Part shown: positions 1-7,634 of the stretch, one piece after another
How the letters are laid out: each line of letters opens with the position of its first letter
Position numbering within the stretch: the stretch's first letter is position 1
Source: a bacterium
GTDB taxonomy: Bacteria > Gemmatimonadota > Glassbacteria > GWA2-58-10
Direction: 5' to 3'
Length of the DNA stretch: 11,019 nt
Assembly: GCA_021372515.1 (NCBI GenBank)
Contig: JAJFUG010000199.1
Location: 1-11,019 of the forward strand
The notes under the pieces: generated by a model
Seen by the model: only the letters and a program-made list of their open reading frames with translations
What the model was told of the DNA's origin: nothing
Database searches by the model: none
Position numbers and translations under genes: made by a program

Positions 1-237
1 CACGGCCAGGAAATCGGTCTTGATGCAGACACAGAACAGGCTGCCCTTGTTCAGCTCGTACACCGGGCGCGTGCCGGCCTCCACCAGGCGGCCGTCCACC
101 CCCAGCTCGCCGAACTCGTTGATGATCAGGGCCACGTTGCGCTCCCGGATTTCGGGACGGCTCAGCAGGTGGTTGAGCAGCGTGGTCTTGCCCGCCCCCA
201 GGTAGCCGGTGAGCAGGATTATGGGGATACGGCTCAC
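1..237 (-). CDS. CobW-type G3E GTPase, N-terminal part (runs off window)
   Basis: This is the N-terminal 79 residues of a P-loop GTPase of the G3E/COG0523 (CobW) family, which delivers or inserts metals such as zinc or cobalt into target enzymes. A Walker A motif GYLGAGKT is at residues 11-18, and the family's NEFGELGVD switch region follows at about 40-48. Where most members have a CxCC metal motif, this one reads FCVCIKTD (C69, C71), so the third cysteine is an isoleucine. The start is GTG, preceded on the minus strand by AAGGAG with a 5-base gap. It overlaps the stop of the upstream UroD-like gene as GTGA, so the two are probably co-transcribed and translationally coupled. That pairing suggests it serves the UroD-like protein as metallochaperone or activator, which is inference. 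The C-terminal half lies outside the window. Confidence 0.9.
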   Translation of the reverse strand, partial: MSRIPIILLTGYLGAGKTTLLNHLLSRPEIRERNVALIINEFGELGVDGRLVEAGTRPVYELNKGSLFCVCIKTDFLAV

Positions 238-1868
238 AGCGTCTCCTTGATCCACTCGCGCACGGCGCAGACCTCGGGGGCCTGGCGCGCGCTCTTGACC
301 GTGTAACGGGCCAGCACCACCGCCGGTTTCTGCACCGGCGAGAGCCCGAAGGCGTAGAAATCCTCGTCCTTGGTCAGAAGGCGCACCTCCACCTCCGCCC
401 CCAGCTCGCGGATCGCCTTGTCGACATTCCCGCGCACCTCGGCCGTTTTCTCGGAGTCATCCCCCAGGATGAACAGCGTGGCCCGGCGGCGCTGGATCTT
501 GGTGCGCAGCTTCTCCAGAATTCGCCGCTGGATCGCGGCCACCATCTCCTCGCGGCGCGGGATGCGGCTGACAAAGGTGATCTGGCCGTCGATGCAGATC
601 GTGGGTACGTTCTTGACCATCAGGCTGGTCATAAACACCAGGGAGTCGCGGTACTTGATCTTGTGCTCGCGCCATTTGACGATGCCCTCGAACTCCGGGG
701 CCACGGCGCGCACGGCCTCGACCATGTACTGGCAGGGGGCGCAGGCCTCGCTGTCCAGGGTGATTATGTCCACGATCACGCGGTCGGCCTGGCCGTACTC
801 GCTCATGTCCAGGGTGGCGCACACCGCCCCGTCATCGCCCAGGGCCCGGATCACCTCCTGCTGGTAGGGGTCGGCCACCAGACGGCCCACCGCCTCCAGG
901 TTGGCCGGCGGGGTGTTGTAGGGCAGGTCGCAGCCCGGGGCGAGGATAAACCCGCGCGCCCCTCCGGTCTCGATGCAGGCCAGGGCGTTGCGCTGGGCGT
1001 CTGTCTCCGTGCCCAGCAGCAGCACCGTGGTCAGCTGCATGTTCCCGCCGAAACTGATCCCCCGCGGCAGGCAGATGTCGCGCACGTAGTCCAGCGGGAT
1101 GTTCTCGTCGATCGAGATGTTGTCCGGGCGGCACTCGCACATGGCCTCGATGTTCTGCTGGGCGTGGCCGCAGACAAAGAAACTGCCCAGGCGGCCCTGG
1201 CTGCGGATCGAATCGAACAGCGGGGCGACATAAGGGGTGACGAACTCGCGGAACTGGTCCGGGCCGATCTGGCTCGTCATCGGGTCGACCACGGCCACGA
1301 TGTCGCAGCCGGTCTCGATGAACCAGCTGGCCATGGCCTCGGCCACCCGCTGGCAGAACGCCATCAGCTCGTGCACACCCTGCGGGTCATCGAACATGGA
1401 CATGAAAATCCCGGTGCCCTTGAGGTGCAGCGCCAGGGTGAAAGGCCCGGTGAGGATGCCGTAGACCGCCAGCTCGGGGTTGGCCTGACGGATTCGGCGG
1501 GTGGCATCGAGCACCACCCCGATACGGCCGTCCGCCTTGCCCGGCACAGCCAGGTCGGCCAGTTGCCTGCCATCCTCCAGCGGGTGCGTGCTGACCGAGG
1601 GCGGGTTCTCGCCGGCCCAGACCAGGCCGCAACCCAGGGCCTCGGCCTCGAGCTGAAGGTCGAAATTGGTCGGGATGCCGTCCGGCTTGTAGCGTTCCAC
1701 CGCGGCCTGCACTCCGGCAGCCATCAGCTCGGCCGATTTCAGATATTCCGAGGCGCTCAGGCCCAGAAGGTGCGCGGCGTGGCAGCCGACAAACGGGACC
1801 CAGGGGATACGGTCGGTTTCCTCACAGCGGATCGACCGTAGCACTCTCTCTTTGGGTGACATCGACAT
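234..1868 (-). CDS. UroD/MtaA-like methyltransferase fused to two thioredoxin-fold domains
   Basis: A 544-residue protein. Residues 1 to about 345 form a uroporphyrinogen decarboxylase-fold domain of the MtaA/CmuA type (methylcobalamin-dependent methyl transfer) rather than heme-pathway HemE. The signs are the N-terminal [19 protein letters not shown], the ILTGPFTLA segment at 138-146 and the two cysteines expected to bind zinc: C233 in FVCGH and C313 in APGCDLP. The His of the usual HxC motif is replaced by Phe231, with a His two residues after C233. Residues about 362-450 form a thioredoxin-like domain with CAPC at 376-379 and a VPT cis-proline loop at 421-423. Residues about 463-544 resemble the small thioredoxin_3 type but lack its CxxC (GDDSEKTAE at that place). 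Typical family members are about 340-400 residues, so the tail is extra. The ATG at 1868 is chosen because AGGA lies 9 bases upstream; ATG 1862 is an alternative. The frame stays open to 2789, but that extension is antisense to the hydrolase gene. Substrate unknown. Confidence 0.88.
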   Translation of the reverse strand: MSMSPKERVLRSIRCEETDRIPWVPFVGCHAAHLLGLSASEYLKSAELMAAGVQAAVERYKPDGIPTNFDLQLEAEALGCGLVWAGENPPSVSTHPLEDGRQLADLAVPGKADGRIGVVLDATRRIRQANPELAVYGILTGPFTLALHLKGTGIFMSMFDDPQGVHELMAFCQRVAEAMASWFIETGCDIVAVVDPMTSQIGPDQFREFVTPYVAPLFDSIRSQGRLGSFFVCGHAQQNIEAMCECRPDNISIDENIPLDYVRDICLPRGISFGGNMQLTTVLLLGTETDAQRNALACIETGGARGFILAPGCDLPYNTPPANLEAVGRLVADPYQQEVIRALGDDGAVCATLDMSEYGQADRVIVDIITLDSEACAPCQYMVEAVRAVAPEFEGIVKWREHKIKYRDSLVFMTSLMVKNVPTICIDGQITFVSRIPRREEMVAAIQRRILEKLRTKIQRRRATLFILGDDSEKTAEVRGNVDKAIRELGAEVEVRLLTKDEDFYAFGLSPVQKPAVVLARYTVKSARQAPEVCAVREWIKETL

Positions 1869-1911
1869 TTCAGCGGTTCCTGGTGTTGGTGTTAGGGATT
1901 GCGGGGAGAGA

Positions 1912-1941
1912 CAAATATAATAAGTTCTGATAAAAAACCAA
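1912..1941 (-). promoter_or_regulatory. Bacteroidota-type promoter for the UroD-like operon
   Basis: Reading the minus strand, TTG (1941-1939) is followed after 19 bases by TATATTTG (1919-1912). This matches the -33 TTG / -7 TAnnTTTG pattern described for Bacteroidota primary sigma factors. An overlapping TATTAT (1922-1917) could be a sigma70 -10 box, but no good -35 lies 16-18 bases upstream of it. The predicted transcript starts about 40 bases ahead of the ATG. Inferred from sequence only. Confidence 0.5.
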
Positions 1942-2010
1942 TGTTTGTCGCAACCGTTCCGCGAAGGTGACGCACGGTCGTGTGCGTCGCTGTTCTCTGT
2001 CATATTTGAC

Positions 2011-2039
2011 TTTACAAAAATCTGCCGCCGCACTATTAT
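2011..2039 (+). promoter_or_regulatory. sigma70-like promoter of the SGNH hydrolase gene
   Basis: TTTACA (2011-2016) and TATTAT (2034-2039) are separated by 17 bases in an AT-rich patch between divergent genes. Transcription would start near 2046, leaving a leader of about 35 bases that carries a strong GGAGG (2071-2075) six bases before the ATG. A second hexamer, TTGACT at 2006-2011, is too far from the -10 box (22 bases). Confidence 0.5.
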
Positions 2040-2081
2040 ATTATCCGTCATATTCCTACTTTTCAAACCTGGAGGTTTTAA

Positions 2082-2891
2082 ATGTCCAAGATGACTTTGC
2101 TTGCAGTTTCGTTCTGCCTGGCCTGCCTGGGTCTGGCCCTTGTCGCCTCCCAGTCGTGCGCCCAGGAAAAGACCGCGCCCCAGCCGGTGAAAATCATTTT
2201 CCTGCACCACAGCACCGGGCACAATGTCTGGGCGGGCGGCGTGGCCGACTGGTTCGCCAAGTACGACCAGGACAACGGCAAGGACTATCAGATCACGGAG
2301 CGGGAATTCCCCTCCGGCAAGCCCTACGAGTGGAAGAACTATCCCTTCGACTACTGGAACATCTGGGTCGAGCACGCGGGGAGCAAGCCCTACATGGAGG
2401 AGCCGACCCTGGAGCTGCTCACCCCGCAGTACAACGTGATCGTGTTCAAGCACTGTTTCCCGGTCAGCGGGATCAAGCCGGACGGGGAAAAGGCGGACGT
2501 GACCAGCGAGGAAAAGACCCTGGCCAACTACAAGGCCCAGTACGCCGCGCTCAAGGACAAGCTGCACCAGTTCAAGGACACCAAGTTCGTGGTCTGGACC
2601 GGGGCGGCCCTGGTGGAGAAAGATTCGAACCCCGAGCAGGGCAAGCGCTCGCGTGAGTTCTTCGACTGGGTGAAGAAGGATTGGGATGAGCCGGGCGACA
2701 ACATTTTCGTCTGGGATTTCTTCGAGCTGGAGACCGAGGGCGGCCTCTTCCTGAAAGGTGACTACGCCGAGGCCCCGGACAACTCGCACCCCAACGAGGC
2801 GTTCTGCAAGGGCGCCGCTCCGCTGTTCGCCAAGCGGGTGGTGGATGTGATCGAGGGCCGCGGAGACAGCGGCAGCCTGACCGGCAAGTAG
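2082..2891 (+). CDS. secreted SGNH/GDSL-like hydrolase
   Basis: A 269-residue exported protein. Residues 5-24 form a hydrophobic signal segment ending in SCA, with probable signal peptidase I cleavage after A27; the match to a lipobox is poor. The mature part opens with KIIFLHHSTGHNVW, where S44 sits in the block I nucleophile position of SGNH-fold hydrolases. It ends with DNSHPNEAF, where D233 and H236 fit the block V DxxH pair. Middle motifs are less clear, with NVIVFKHCFP at about 128-137 in the strand and loop after the first half. The family removes acyl, acetyl or similar ester groups; the substrate here cannot be read, and a carbohydrate ester is plausible for a secreted enzyme. A GGAGG ribosome site six bases upstream fixes the start. 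The gene stands alone, with its own promoter and a terminator at 2932-2977. Confidence 0.72.
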   Translation: MSKMTLLAVSFCLACLGLALVASQSCAQEKTAPQPVKIIFLHHSTGHNVWAGGVADWFAKYDQDNGKDYQITEREFPSGKPYEWKNYPFDYWNIWVEHAGSKPYMEEPTLELLTPQYNVIVFKHCFPVSGIKPDGEKADVTSEEKTLANYKAQYAALKDKLHQFKDTKFVVWTGAALVEKDSNPEQGKRSREFFDWVKKDWDEPGDNIFVWDFFELETEGGLFLKGDYAEAPDNSHPNEAFCKGAAPLFAKRVVDVIEGRGDSGSLTGK

Positions 2892-2931
2892 GCCCGCCGG
2901 GCGGTTTGGAAGACAATTGGAAACTCTGCCG

Positions 2932-2977
2932 GAGACGCCGTCCCGGAGGCTTTGGGGGCGGCGTCTCTGTTGTTTTT
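2932..2977 (+). terminator. rho-independent terminator after the SGNH hydrolase gene
   Basis: A perfect 9-base inverted repeat, GAGACGCCG (2932-2940) with CGGCGTCTC (2959-2967), extends inward by four more pairs including one G-T. It encloses a loop of about 10 bases and is followed by a T-rich tail, TGTTGTTTTT. It starts 40 bases after the stop codon. Confidence 0.8.
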
Positions 2978-3034
2978 GGGGTCGGGTGGACGGCGGCAGG
3001 CAAACGCTGTAGATTTAATATGCCCGCACGGAGC

Positions 3035-3064
3035 TTGCAAAATCCGGCGGGAGTTTTATTTTTG
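3035..3064 (+). promoter_or_regulatory. Bacteroidota-type promoter of bipA
   Basis: TTG (3035-3037) is followed after 19 bases by TATTTTTG (3057-3064), a full match to TAnnTTTG with the same spacing as the promoter of the UroD-like operon. It would give a leader of roughly 35-40 bases before the ATG at 3108. Position, spacing and the second example in the window support it; no experiment does. Confidence 0.5.
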
Positions 3065-3107
3065 GCGTTTCGTTTTTCAGCGGTTTAACTTTCTGAAGGT
3101 CGCAGGG

Positions 3108-4943
3108 ATGAAACAGACAGCCAGCAATGAAAAGATCAGAAACATCGCCATCATCGCCCACGTGGACCACGGCAAGACCACCCTGGTGGACGCCATGTTC
3201 CGCCAGAGCGGCCTGTTCCGCGAGGGCCAGGCGGTGAGCGATAGGATCATGGACAGCATGGACCTGGAGCGCGAGCGGGGGATCACCATCGCGGCCAAGA
3301 ACTGCTCCGTGATCTGGAACGGCGTGAAAATCAACATCATCGACACCCCGGGCCACGCCGATTTCGGCGGCGAGGTGGAGCGCGCACTGTTCATGGCGGA
3401 CGGCGCCCTGCTGCTGGTGGATGCCAGCGAGGGCCCGCTGCCCCAGACCCGCTTCGTCCTGAAAAAGACATTCGAGGCCAAGCTCCCGGTGATCGTGGCG
3501 ATCAACAAGATCGACCGCAAGGATGCCCGTCCGGCCCAGGTGCTGGACGAGATCTACGACCTGTTCATCGACCTGGACGCCAGCGAGGATCAGCTCGAGT
3601 TTCCGCTGCTCTACGTGATCGGGCGCGACGGCACGGCCAGCCGCAGCCTGGAGCAGCCGGGCACCGACCTCACCCCGCTGTTCCAGTGCGTGCTGGACAA
3701 AGTCCCGCCCCCGGTCTACGACCCCGAGGCCCCGTTCCAGATGCTGGTGGCCGACCTGGGCTACAGCGACTACCTGGGACGCCTGGCCGTGGGGCGCGTG
3801 GTGGGCGGCACGGCGCACTCCAACGAAAGCCTGGTCTGCCTGGGCGAATCCGGCGACCCCAAGCCGCTCAAGATTTCCTCGCTGCAGGTGTACCAGGGCT
3901 TGAGCCTGGGCCAGGTGGAATCGGCCGATCCCGGCGATATCGTGGTGCTGGCCGGGATCGAGGACGTGCGCATCGGCGACACCATCGCCACCCGTGAGCA
4001 GCCCGTGGCCCTCAAGCGTATCACGGTCGAGGAGCCCACTGTCTCCATGCGCTTCGCGATCAACAACTCGCCGTTCAGCGGCCGCGAGGGCAAGCTGGTG
4101 CAGTCGAACAAGATTCGCGAGCGCCTGTTCAAGGAGACCCTTAAGAACGTGGCGATCCGGGTGGAGGAGACAGAGGAGCGCGACGCGTTCGTGGTCAAGG
4201 GCCGCGGCGAGTTCCAGCTCGCGATCCTGATCGAGACCATGCGCCGCGAGGGTTTCGAGCTCCTGGTCGGCCGCCCCGAGGTGATCCTCAAGCACGAGGG
4301 CGGTAAAGTCCTCGAGCCGGTCGAGCACTTGTTCATCGACTGCGAGGAAGCGTTCCTGGGCGTGGTCACCGAGAAACTCTCCTCGCGCAAGGGCCGCATG
4401 ACCAACATGGTCAACCACGGCACCGGCCGGGTGCGGCTGGAGTTCTCCATCCCCTCGCGCTCGCTGATCGGCTACCGGGACGAGTTCCTCACCGACACCC
4501 GCGGCACCGGGATCATGAATTCCTATTTCGCTGGCTACGAGGAGCACCGGGGCGATTTCCACAGCCGTTTCACCGGCTCCATTGTCTGCGACCGCACCGG
4601 GCGGGCCACCCCCTACTCCCTGTACAACCTGGAGCCGCGGGGCACGCTGTTCATCGGCCCGGACATCCAGGTCTACGAGGGCATGGTCATCGGCGAGCAC
4701 AACCGCGAGGACGATATCAATGTCAACGCGACCAAGGAAAAGAAGCTGAGCAACATGCGCGCCGCGGGCAAGGATGACGCCGTTATCCTGGCTCCGGTGA
4801 TCCCGCTCACCCTGGAGCGGGCCTTGCATTTCATCCGCGAGGACGAGCTGGTGGAGGTCACCCCGCTCTCGATCCGCCTGCGCAAGGTGGTCCTGAGCCT
4901 GCAGGAGCGCTCGATCATGCGCTACGCCCGGTTTAACAAGTAA
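3108..4943 (+). CDS. typA: ribosome-associated translational GTPase BipA/TypA
   Basis: A 611-residue protein, full length for this family. BipA binds the 70S ribosome near the A site, hydrolyses GTP, helps 50S assembly and supports growth under stress or cold. The GTPase domain shows G1 AHVDHGKT (17-24), G2 RGITI (57-61), G3 DTPGH (79-83) and G4 NKID (133-136). EF-G-like domains II, III and V follow. The C-terminal BipA-specific domain is recognisable from [19 protein letters not shown] through [16 protein letters not shown] to the [16 protein letters not shown] stretch. The frame is open upstream to 2952, but the ATG at 3108 is chosen because homology begins there and GAAGG lies 8 bases before it. 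It appears monocistronic, with promoter 3035-3064 and terminator 4983-5023. Nothing in it looks abnormal. Confidence 0.98.
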   Translation: MKQTASNEKIRNIAIIAHVDHGKTTLVDAMFRQSGLFREGQAVSDRIMDSMDLERERGITIAAKNCSVIWNGVKINIIDTPGHADFGGEVERALFMADGALLLVDASEGPLPQTRFVLKKTFEAKLPVIVAINKIDRKDARPAQVLDEIYDLFIDLDASEDQLEFPLLYVIGRDGTASRSLEQPGTDLTPLFQCVLDKVPPPVYDPEAPFQMLVADLGYSDYLGRLAVGRVVGGTAHSNESLVCLGESGDPKPLKISSLQVYQGLSLGQVESADPGDIVVLAGIEDVRIGDTIATREQPVALKRITVEEPTVSMRFAINNSPFSGREGKLVQSNKIRERLFKETLKNVAIRVEETEERDAFVVKGRGEFQLAILIETMRREGFELLVGRPEVILKHEGGKVLEPVEHLFIDCEEAFLGVVTEKLSSRKGRMTNMVNHGTGRVRLEFSIPSRSLIGYRDEFLTDTRGTGIMNSYFAGYEEHRGDFHSRFTGSIVCDRTGRATPYSLYNLEPRGTLFIGPDIQVYEGMVIGEHNREDDINVNATKEKKLSNMRAAGKDDAVILAPVIPLTLERALHFIREDELVEVTPLSIRLRKVVLSLQERSIMRYARFNK

Positions 4944-4982
4944 GGTTACGGGCGCTGAGACAGAAGAAAGCCTTTTGATGGC

Positions 4983-5023
4983 AAAGCCGGACTGTCCCGG
5001 GCTGCGGGGCGGTCCGGCTTTTT
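4983..5023. terminator. terminator between convergent bipA and WecA-like gene
   Basis: AAAGCCGGAC (4983-4992) pairs perfectly with GTCCGGCTTT (5012-5021) around a 19-base GC-rich loop and is followed by TTTTT (5019-5023). The A-rich left side means the minus-strand copy also ends in T residues, so it could serve both genes, which converge here. Confidence 0.82.
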
Positions 5024-5048
5024 ATTGTCCCGGCAATGGAGTGGTCTG

Positions 5049-6065
5049 TCAGTCCCCGCCACCGGCTTGCGCGGCGGACCGCCCTGTCGGCGGGATCGGC
5101 AGGCCCCGGAAATATTTCCAGGCCACGACCACAGCCGCGAGCAGCACAGCCGCGGACAGGGCCACGGCCCAGAGGCGGCCGCGCAGCAGCACGGCCCCCA
5201 CGGCCAGGACGCCCAAGCCGATGCCGGCCAGACGGGTGCGGACTATGATCACCGGCACGCTCCAGCCGGCGTGCTGCATCCGCAGGGAGTAATGGTCCGG
5301 CGCGCCGCGGTAGAACGGCACTCCGCGCCGTGTCCGCTCCACGAACAGGAAAGTGATCTCGAACAGCGGGATCGCCCCAGCGATAAGAAGCGGCCAGGCC
5401 AGGCCGGGGCCACCGCCCGCAATGAGCGCCTCCAGCACCAGCACGCCGTGGAGCGTGCCCAAGGCCAGGCTGCCCGTGTCCCCCAGGTAGATCCGCGCCG
5501 GGTAGCTGTTCCAGAACAGGAACCCGAGGCAGGCCCCCGAGGCCGCCGCGGCCAGGGCCGACTGTCCCGTCGCCCCTCCGGCCAGGACCAGCAGCCCCGA
5601 ACAGAAAGCCAGGGCCAGCACCGCGCACCAGCCGGCCAGACCGTCCAGGATGTCGATGTAGTTCCAGGCGTTCTGCGCGTACATCAGCCAGAGAAAGGCC
5701 GCCACGCAACCGGCCGGTCCGAAGGGGCACAGCCAGAGGTACGGCGCCAGCGCCACGCACTCCAGCGCCAGCTTTGGCAGCACGCCCAGCTCGAAAATGT
5801 CATCCGCCAGGCCCAGCGCACCCACCGGCAGGAGGATCCAGAAAAAGCGCCAAGGCAAAAGGCCCTGCCGGGCCAGCCAGGCCGACACGGGCAACAGCAG
5901 CAGAAGCAGGGCCACACCGCCGCCCAGGGCCACGGGCCGGAAATGCTTCGCCACCTCCGGCTTGGGCCTTGAAACCAGACCGGTTTTTTCGGCCAGGAAC
6001 ATGACCAGGCGGGTGAGCAGAAGGGAAAACACCACCGCGACAGCGAACAAGACGACAGTCAGCAT
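5049..6065 (-). CDS. WecA/MraY-family polyprenyl-phosphate sugar-1-phosphate transferase
   Basis: A 338-residue polytopic membrane protein with roughly 9-11 hydrophobic segments. The family moves a sugar-1-phosphate from a UDP-sugar to polyprenyl phosphate on the inner face of the membrane, the first step of O-antigen, teichoic acid, exopolysaccharide or peptidoglycan lipid synthesis. Visible motifs are LADDIFEL (86-93, with the Asp pair), NAWNYIDILDGLAG (132-145, the NxxNxxDxxDGLA motif), ARIYLGDTGSLALG (190-203) and GAPDHYSLRM (254-263), which replaces the HxHH loop. These fit the WecA/TagO side better than true MraY, and the short HYSLRM form marks a divergent subgroup. The acceptor and sugar cannot be told. 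The start is the ATG at 6065, with AGGAG 10 bases upstream; the frame extends to 6167 without family-like sequence. No partner gene is adjacent on the same strand. Confidence 0.87.
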   Translation of the reverse strand: MLTVVLFAVAVVFSLLLTRLVMFLAEKTGLVSRPKPEVAKHFRPVALGGGVALLLLLLPVSAWLARQGLLPWRFFWILLPVGALGLADDIFELGVLPKLALECVALAPYLWLCPFGPAGCVAAFLWLMYAQNAWNYIDILDGLAGWCAVLALAFCSGLLVLAGGATGQSALAAAASGACLGFLFWNSYPARIYLGDTGSLALGTLHGVLVLEALIAGGGPGLAWPLLIAGAIPLFEITFLFVERTRRGVPFYRGAPDHYSLRMQHAGWSVPVIIVRTRLAGIGLGVLAVGAVLLRGRLWAVALSAAVLLAAVVVAWKYFRGLPIPPTGRSAAQAGGGD

Positions 6066-6584
6066 GGATGTCGAACTCCTGGGCTGTGGCCCCCCCGGCC
6101 GTCGGCGCAAAGCCGCAGCGGTCAGGGCGTTGGAGCGGATACGCCGCTGTTGCCCGGCGGGTCTCAATGTAATCCCGCCGGATACACAGACACACCCGGC
6201 CTGGCCGGCAGATTGTCTGTCAAATCAGCAGGCCGTACCGCGTATTCATTACTGTTACAATCTTTTACACCGCAGGTTCCACCGGAATGGACAGCCGCCG
6301 CCCCGTAAGCCATACCCCATGCCCACACTCGCCCACGCCGCACTATCCTGTATTATCAAGAACGATGCCACAACCTGGCCGGGGCAGTTACGGCGGGCCT
6401 CTGCCGCGAACTAAAAATGTAACTTATTAATATTTAAAGCAATTATCCTCCCCGCTTAATCCTCTTTCAATTGAAATTCTCTAACTTCCCACAAAACAGG
6501 CTATAACACTCTCATTAGCTTTCAGGTGAGTGCGTGAAAAGAGATTTTCCCGTTTTCGACGCCCCCTGAACCGAGAGAGGGAAA
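6066..6584. other. 519-base intergenic region between divergent genes, no gene seen
   Basis: This region must hold the promoters of the WecA-like gene and of the PHP/GT4 operon. The right part (about 6410-6540) is AT-rich and contains the perfect 12-base palindrome TTTCAATTGAAA at 6465-6476. TTGAAA there and TATAAC at 6502-6507 are 25 bases apart, too far for a sigma70 pair. On the minus strand a TTGACA (6223-6218) lies before the inverted repeat CCGGCC-T-GGCCGG (6196-6208), but I see no -10 box at the right distance. Open frames crossing the left part have no family resemblance. No tRNA, riboswitch or repeat array was recognised. Confidence 0.6.
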
Positions 6585-7634
6585 ATGGAGACCAAAGAGG
6601 CAGGCCTGGCTTCCTACTGGAAGCGGACGCTGCGCTGGAAAGATGTGGAAGCCAAGCGGGCCGAGGGCTGGTGTGTGGGTGCGCTGCACATTCACAGCTC
6701 CTGCTCGCGGGATGTGCCCCAATTGGATGAGAACCGCCCTGAGCGCCTGGTCGAAAAGGCCGAGCGCGAGGGCGTCGACTATATGACCATCACCGACCAC
6801 GACAACGAGGACGCCTGGCGCAGCCTGAAAAACCCGCCCGACTGGTTGATCCGTGGGGTGGAGATGGAGGTCCACGACCGCAGGCTGGGCCACCCGGTCC
6901 ACCTGGGCATCCACGCCGTGCCGGACAACGACGCGTTCGAGGAGCTGCACGAGCTGGCCCACAAGCGGCACGACGCCTACGGCCTGATCGAGACCGCTTT
7001 CGAGCGCGGCTGCACCGTGATCGCCAACCACCCCTGGTGGGTGCCGCGCGGCCACAGCCTCAACTCCATCGGGTTCTGGCACCTGATCGAGACTTTCCGC
7101 CTGCCCGTGGAGCTGAACGAGAAACGCAGCTTCATCGAGAACGCGGCCACCCTGATCTACGCCTCGGTGCGCAAGCTCCCGCTGGTTGCGGCCACGGACA
7201 GCCACACGCGCAAGGTGCTGCCCACCTGCACCCTGGCCCGCGGGGCCAACGCGGCCGAGTTCCTGCGCAATGTCCGCCAGGGCGAAACCCTGATCGTCCC
7301 CGGCTATGCCGGCCTGGTCGACCTGCCCGGCATGATGGCGCGCTACCTGATGGACGCCATCCACTCGGTGCGCCAGCACAGGCAGCTCAACGCTCCGCCG
7401 GTGGTGTTCGAATCCGAGCTGGACCGGATTTTCCGCTCGCTGGGCCAAGGCACCCGGATCGGACGGGTGGTCGGGAACCCGGCGGTCAAGCACGCCGCCG
7501 GAGCGCTGGCCTACCTGAGCGGGGCCTTGCTCTACGTGCCCGGCGCCTACGCCGCCAGCGCTTTCAAGGTGCTGCGGGATGTCTCCCTTCGTAACTGGCA
7601 GATCGCGCCCATGCCGGCGTTCGAAGCCAAGTGA
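6585..7634 (+). CDS. PHP-domain metal-dependent phosphoesterase
   Basis: A 349-residue cytoplasmic protein. The PHP fold uses a cluster of up to three metals to hydrolyse phosphoesters. Metal-binding motifs appear in the usual order: HIHSS (H35, H37), TITDHDN (D71, H72), EMEVHD (E93/E95), HLGIH (H106, H110), ANHPWW (H149) and DSHT (D205, H207). The domain ends near residue 235. The remaining ~115 residues contain a hydrophobic, Ala/Gly/Leu-rich stretch at about 302-325 that may be amphipathic or membrane-facing. The substrate is unknown. Its stop codon overlaps the glycosyltransferase start (GTGA), so the two products probably act in one pathway, for example releasing phosphate or cleaving a phosphodiester on a glycan or glycolipid intermediate (inference). 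The start ATG has GAGAGAGGG (6573-6581) just upstream, at a short gap of about 3 bases. Confidence 0.85.
   Translation: METKEAGLASYWKRTLRWKDVEAKRAEGWCVGALHIHSSCSRDVPQLDENRPERLVEKAEREGVDYMTITDHDNEDAWRSLKNPPDWLIRGVEMEVHDRRLGHPVHLGIHAVPDNDAFEELHELAHKRHDAYGLIETAFERGCTVIANHPWWVPRGHSLNSIGFWHLIETFRLPVELNEKRSFIENAATLIYASVRKLPLVAATDSHTRKVLPTCTLARGANAAEFLRNVRQGETLIVPGYAGLVDLPGMMARYLMDAIHSVRQHRQLNAPPVVFESELDRIFRSLGQGTRIGRVVGNPAVKHAAGALAYLSGALLYVPGAYAASAFKVLRDVSLRNWQIAPMPAFEAK

Noticed and set aside
663-1841. 392-codon open frame on the plus strand
   Set aside because: Antisense shadow of the UroD-like gene, caused by GC-rich third positions; rich in His/Val/Gln/Arg/Gly with no domain features.
1869-2789. 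N-terminal extension of the UroD-like frame up to 2789 (307 extra residues)
   Set aside because: It runs antisense through the SGNH hydrolase gene and across the promoter region, has no family resemblance, and homology plus a ribosome site place the start at 1868.
3015-4829. 604-codon open frame on the minus strand
   Set aside because: Antisense to bipA, whose identity is certain; the composition is typical of a GC-bias shadow.
6196-6223. TTGACA with the inverted repeat CCGGCC-T-GGCCGG as promoter/operator of the WecA-like gene
   Set aside because: No -10 box lies at a usable distance, and short GC palindromes are common by chance in this genome.
5797-6414. 205-codon plus-strand frame across the 5' part of the WecA-like gene and the intergenic region
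   Set aside because: Mostly antisense to the transferase gene, no ribosome site, no family-like sequence in the intergenic part.
6471-6507. TTGAAA and TATAAC as a promoter for the PHP/GT4 operon
   Set aside because: The spacing is 25 bases, far outside the 16-18 expected; no TAnnTTTG alternative was seen.
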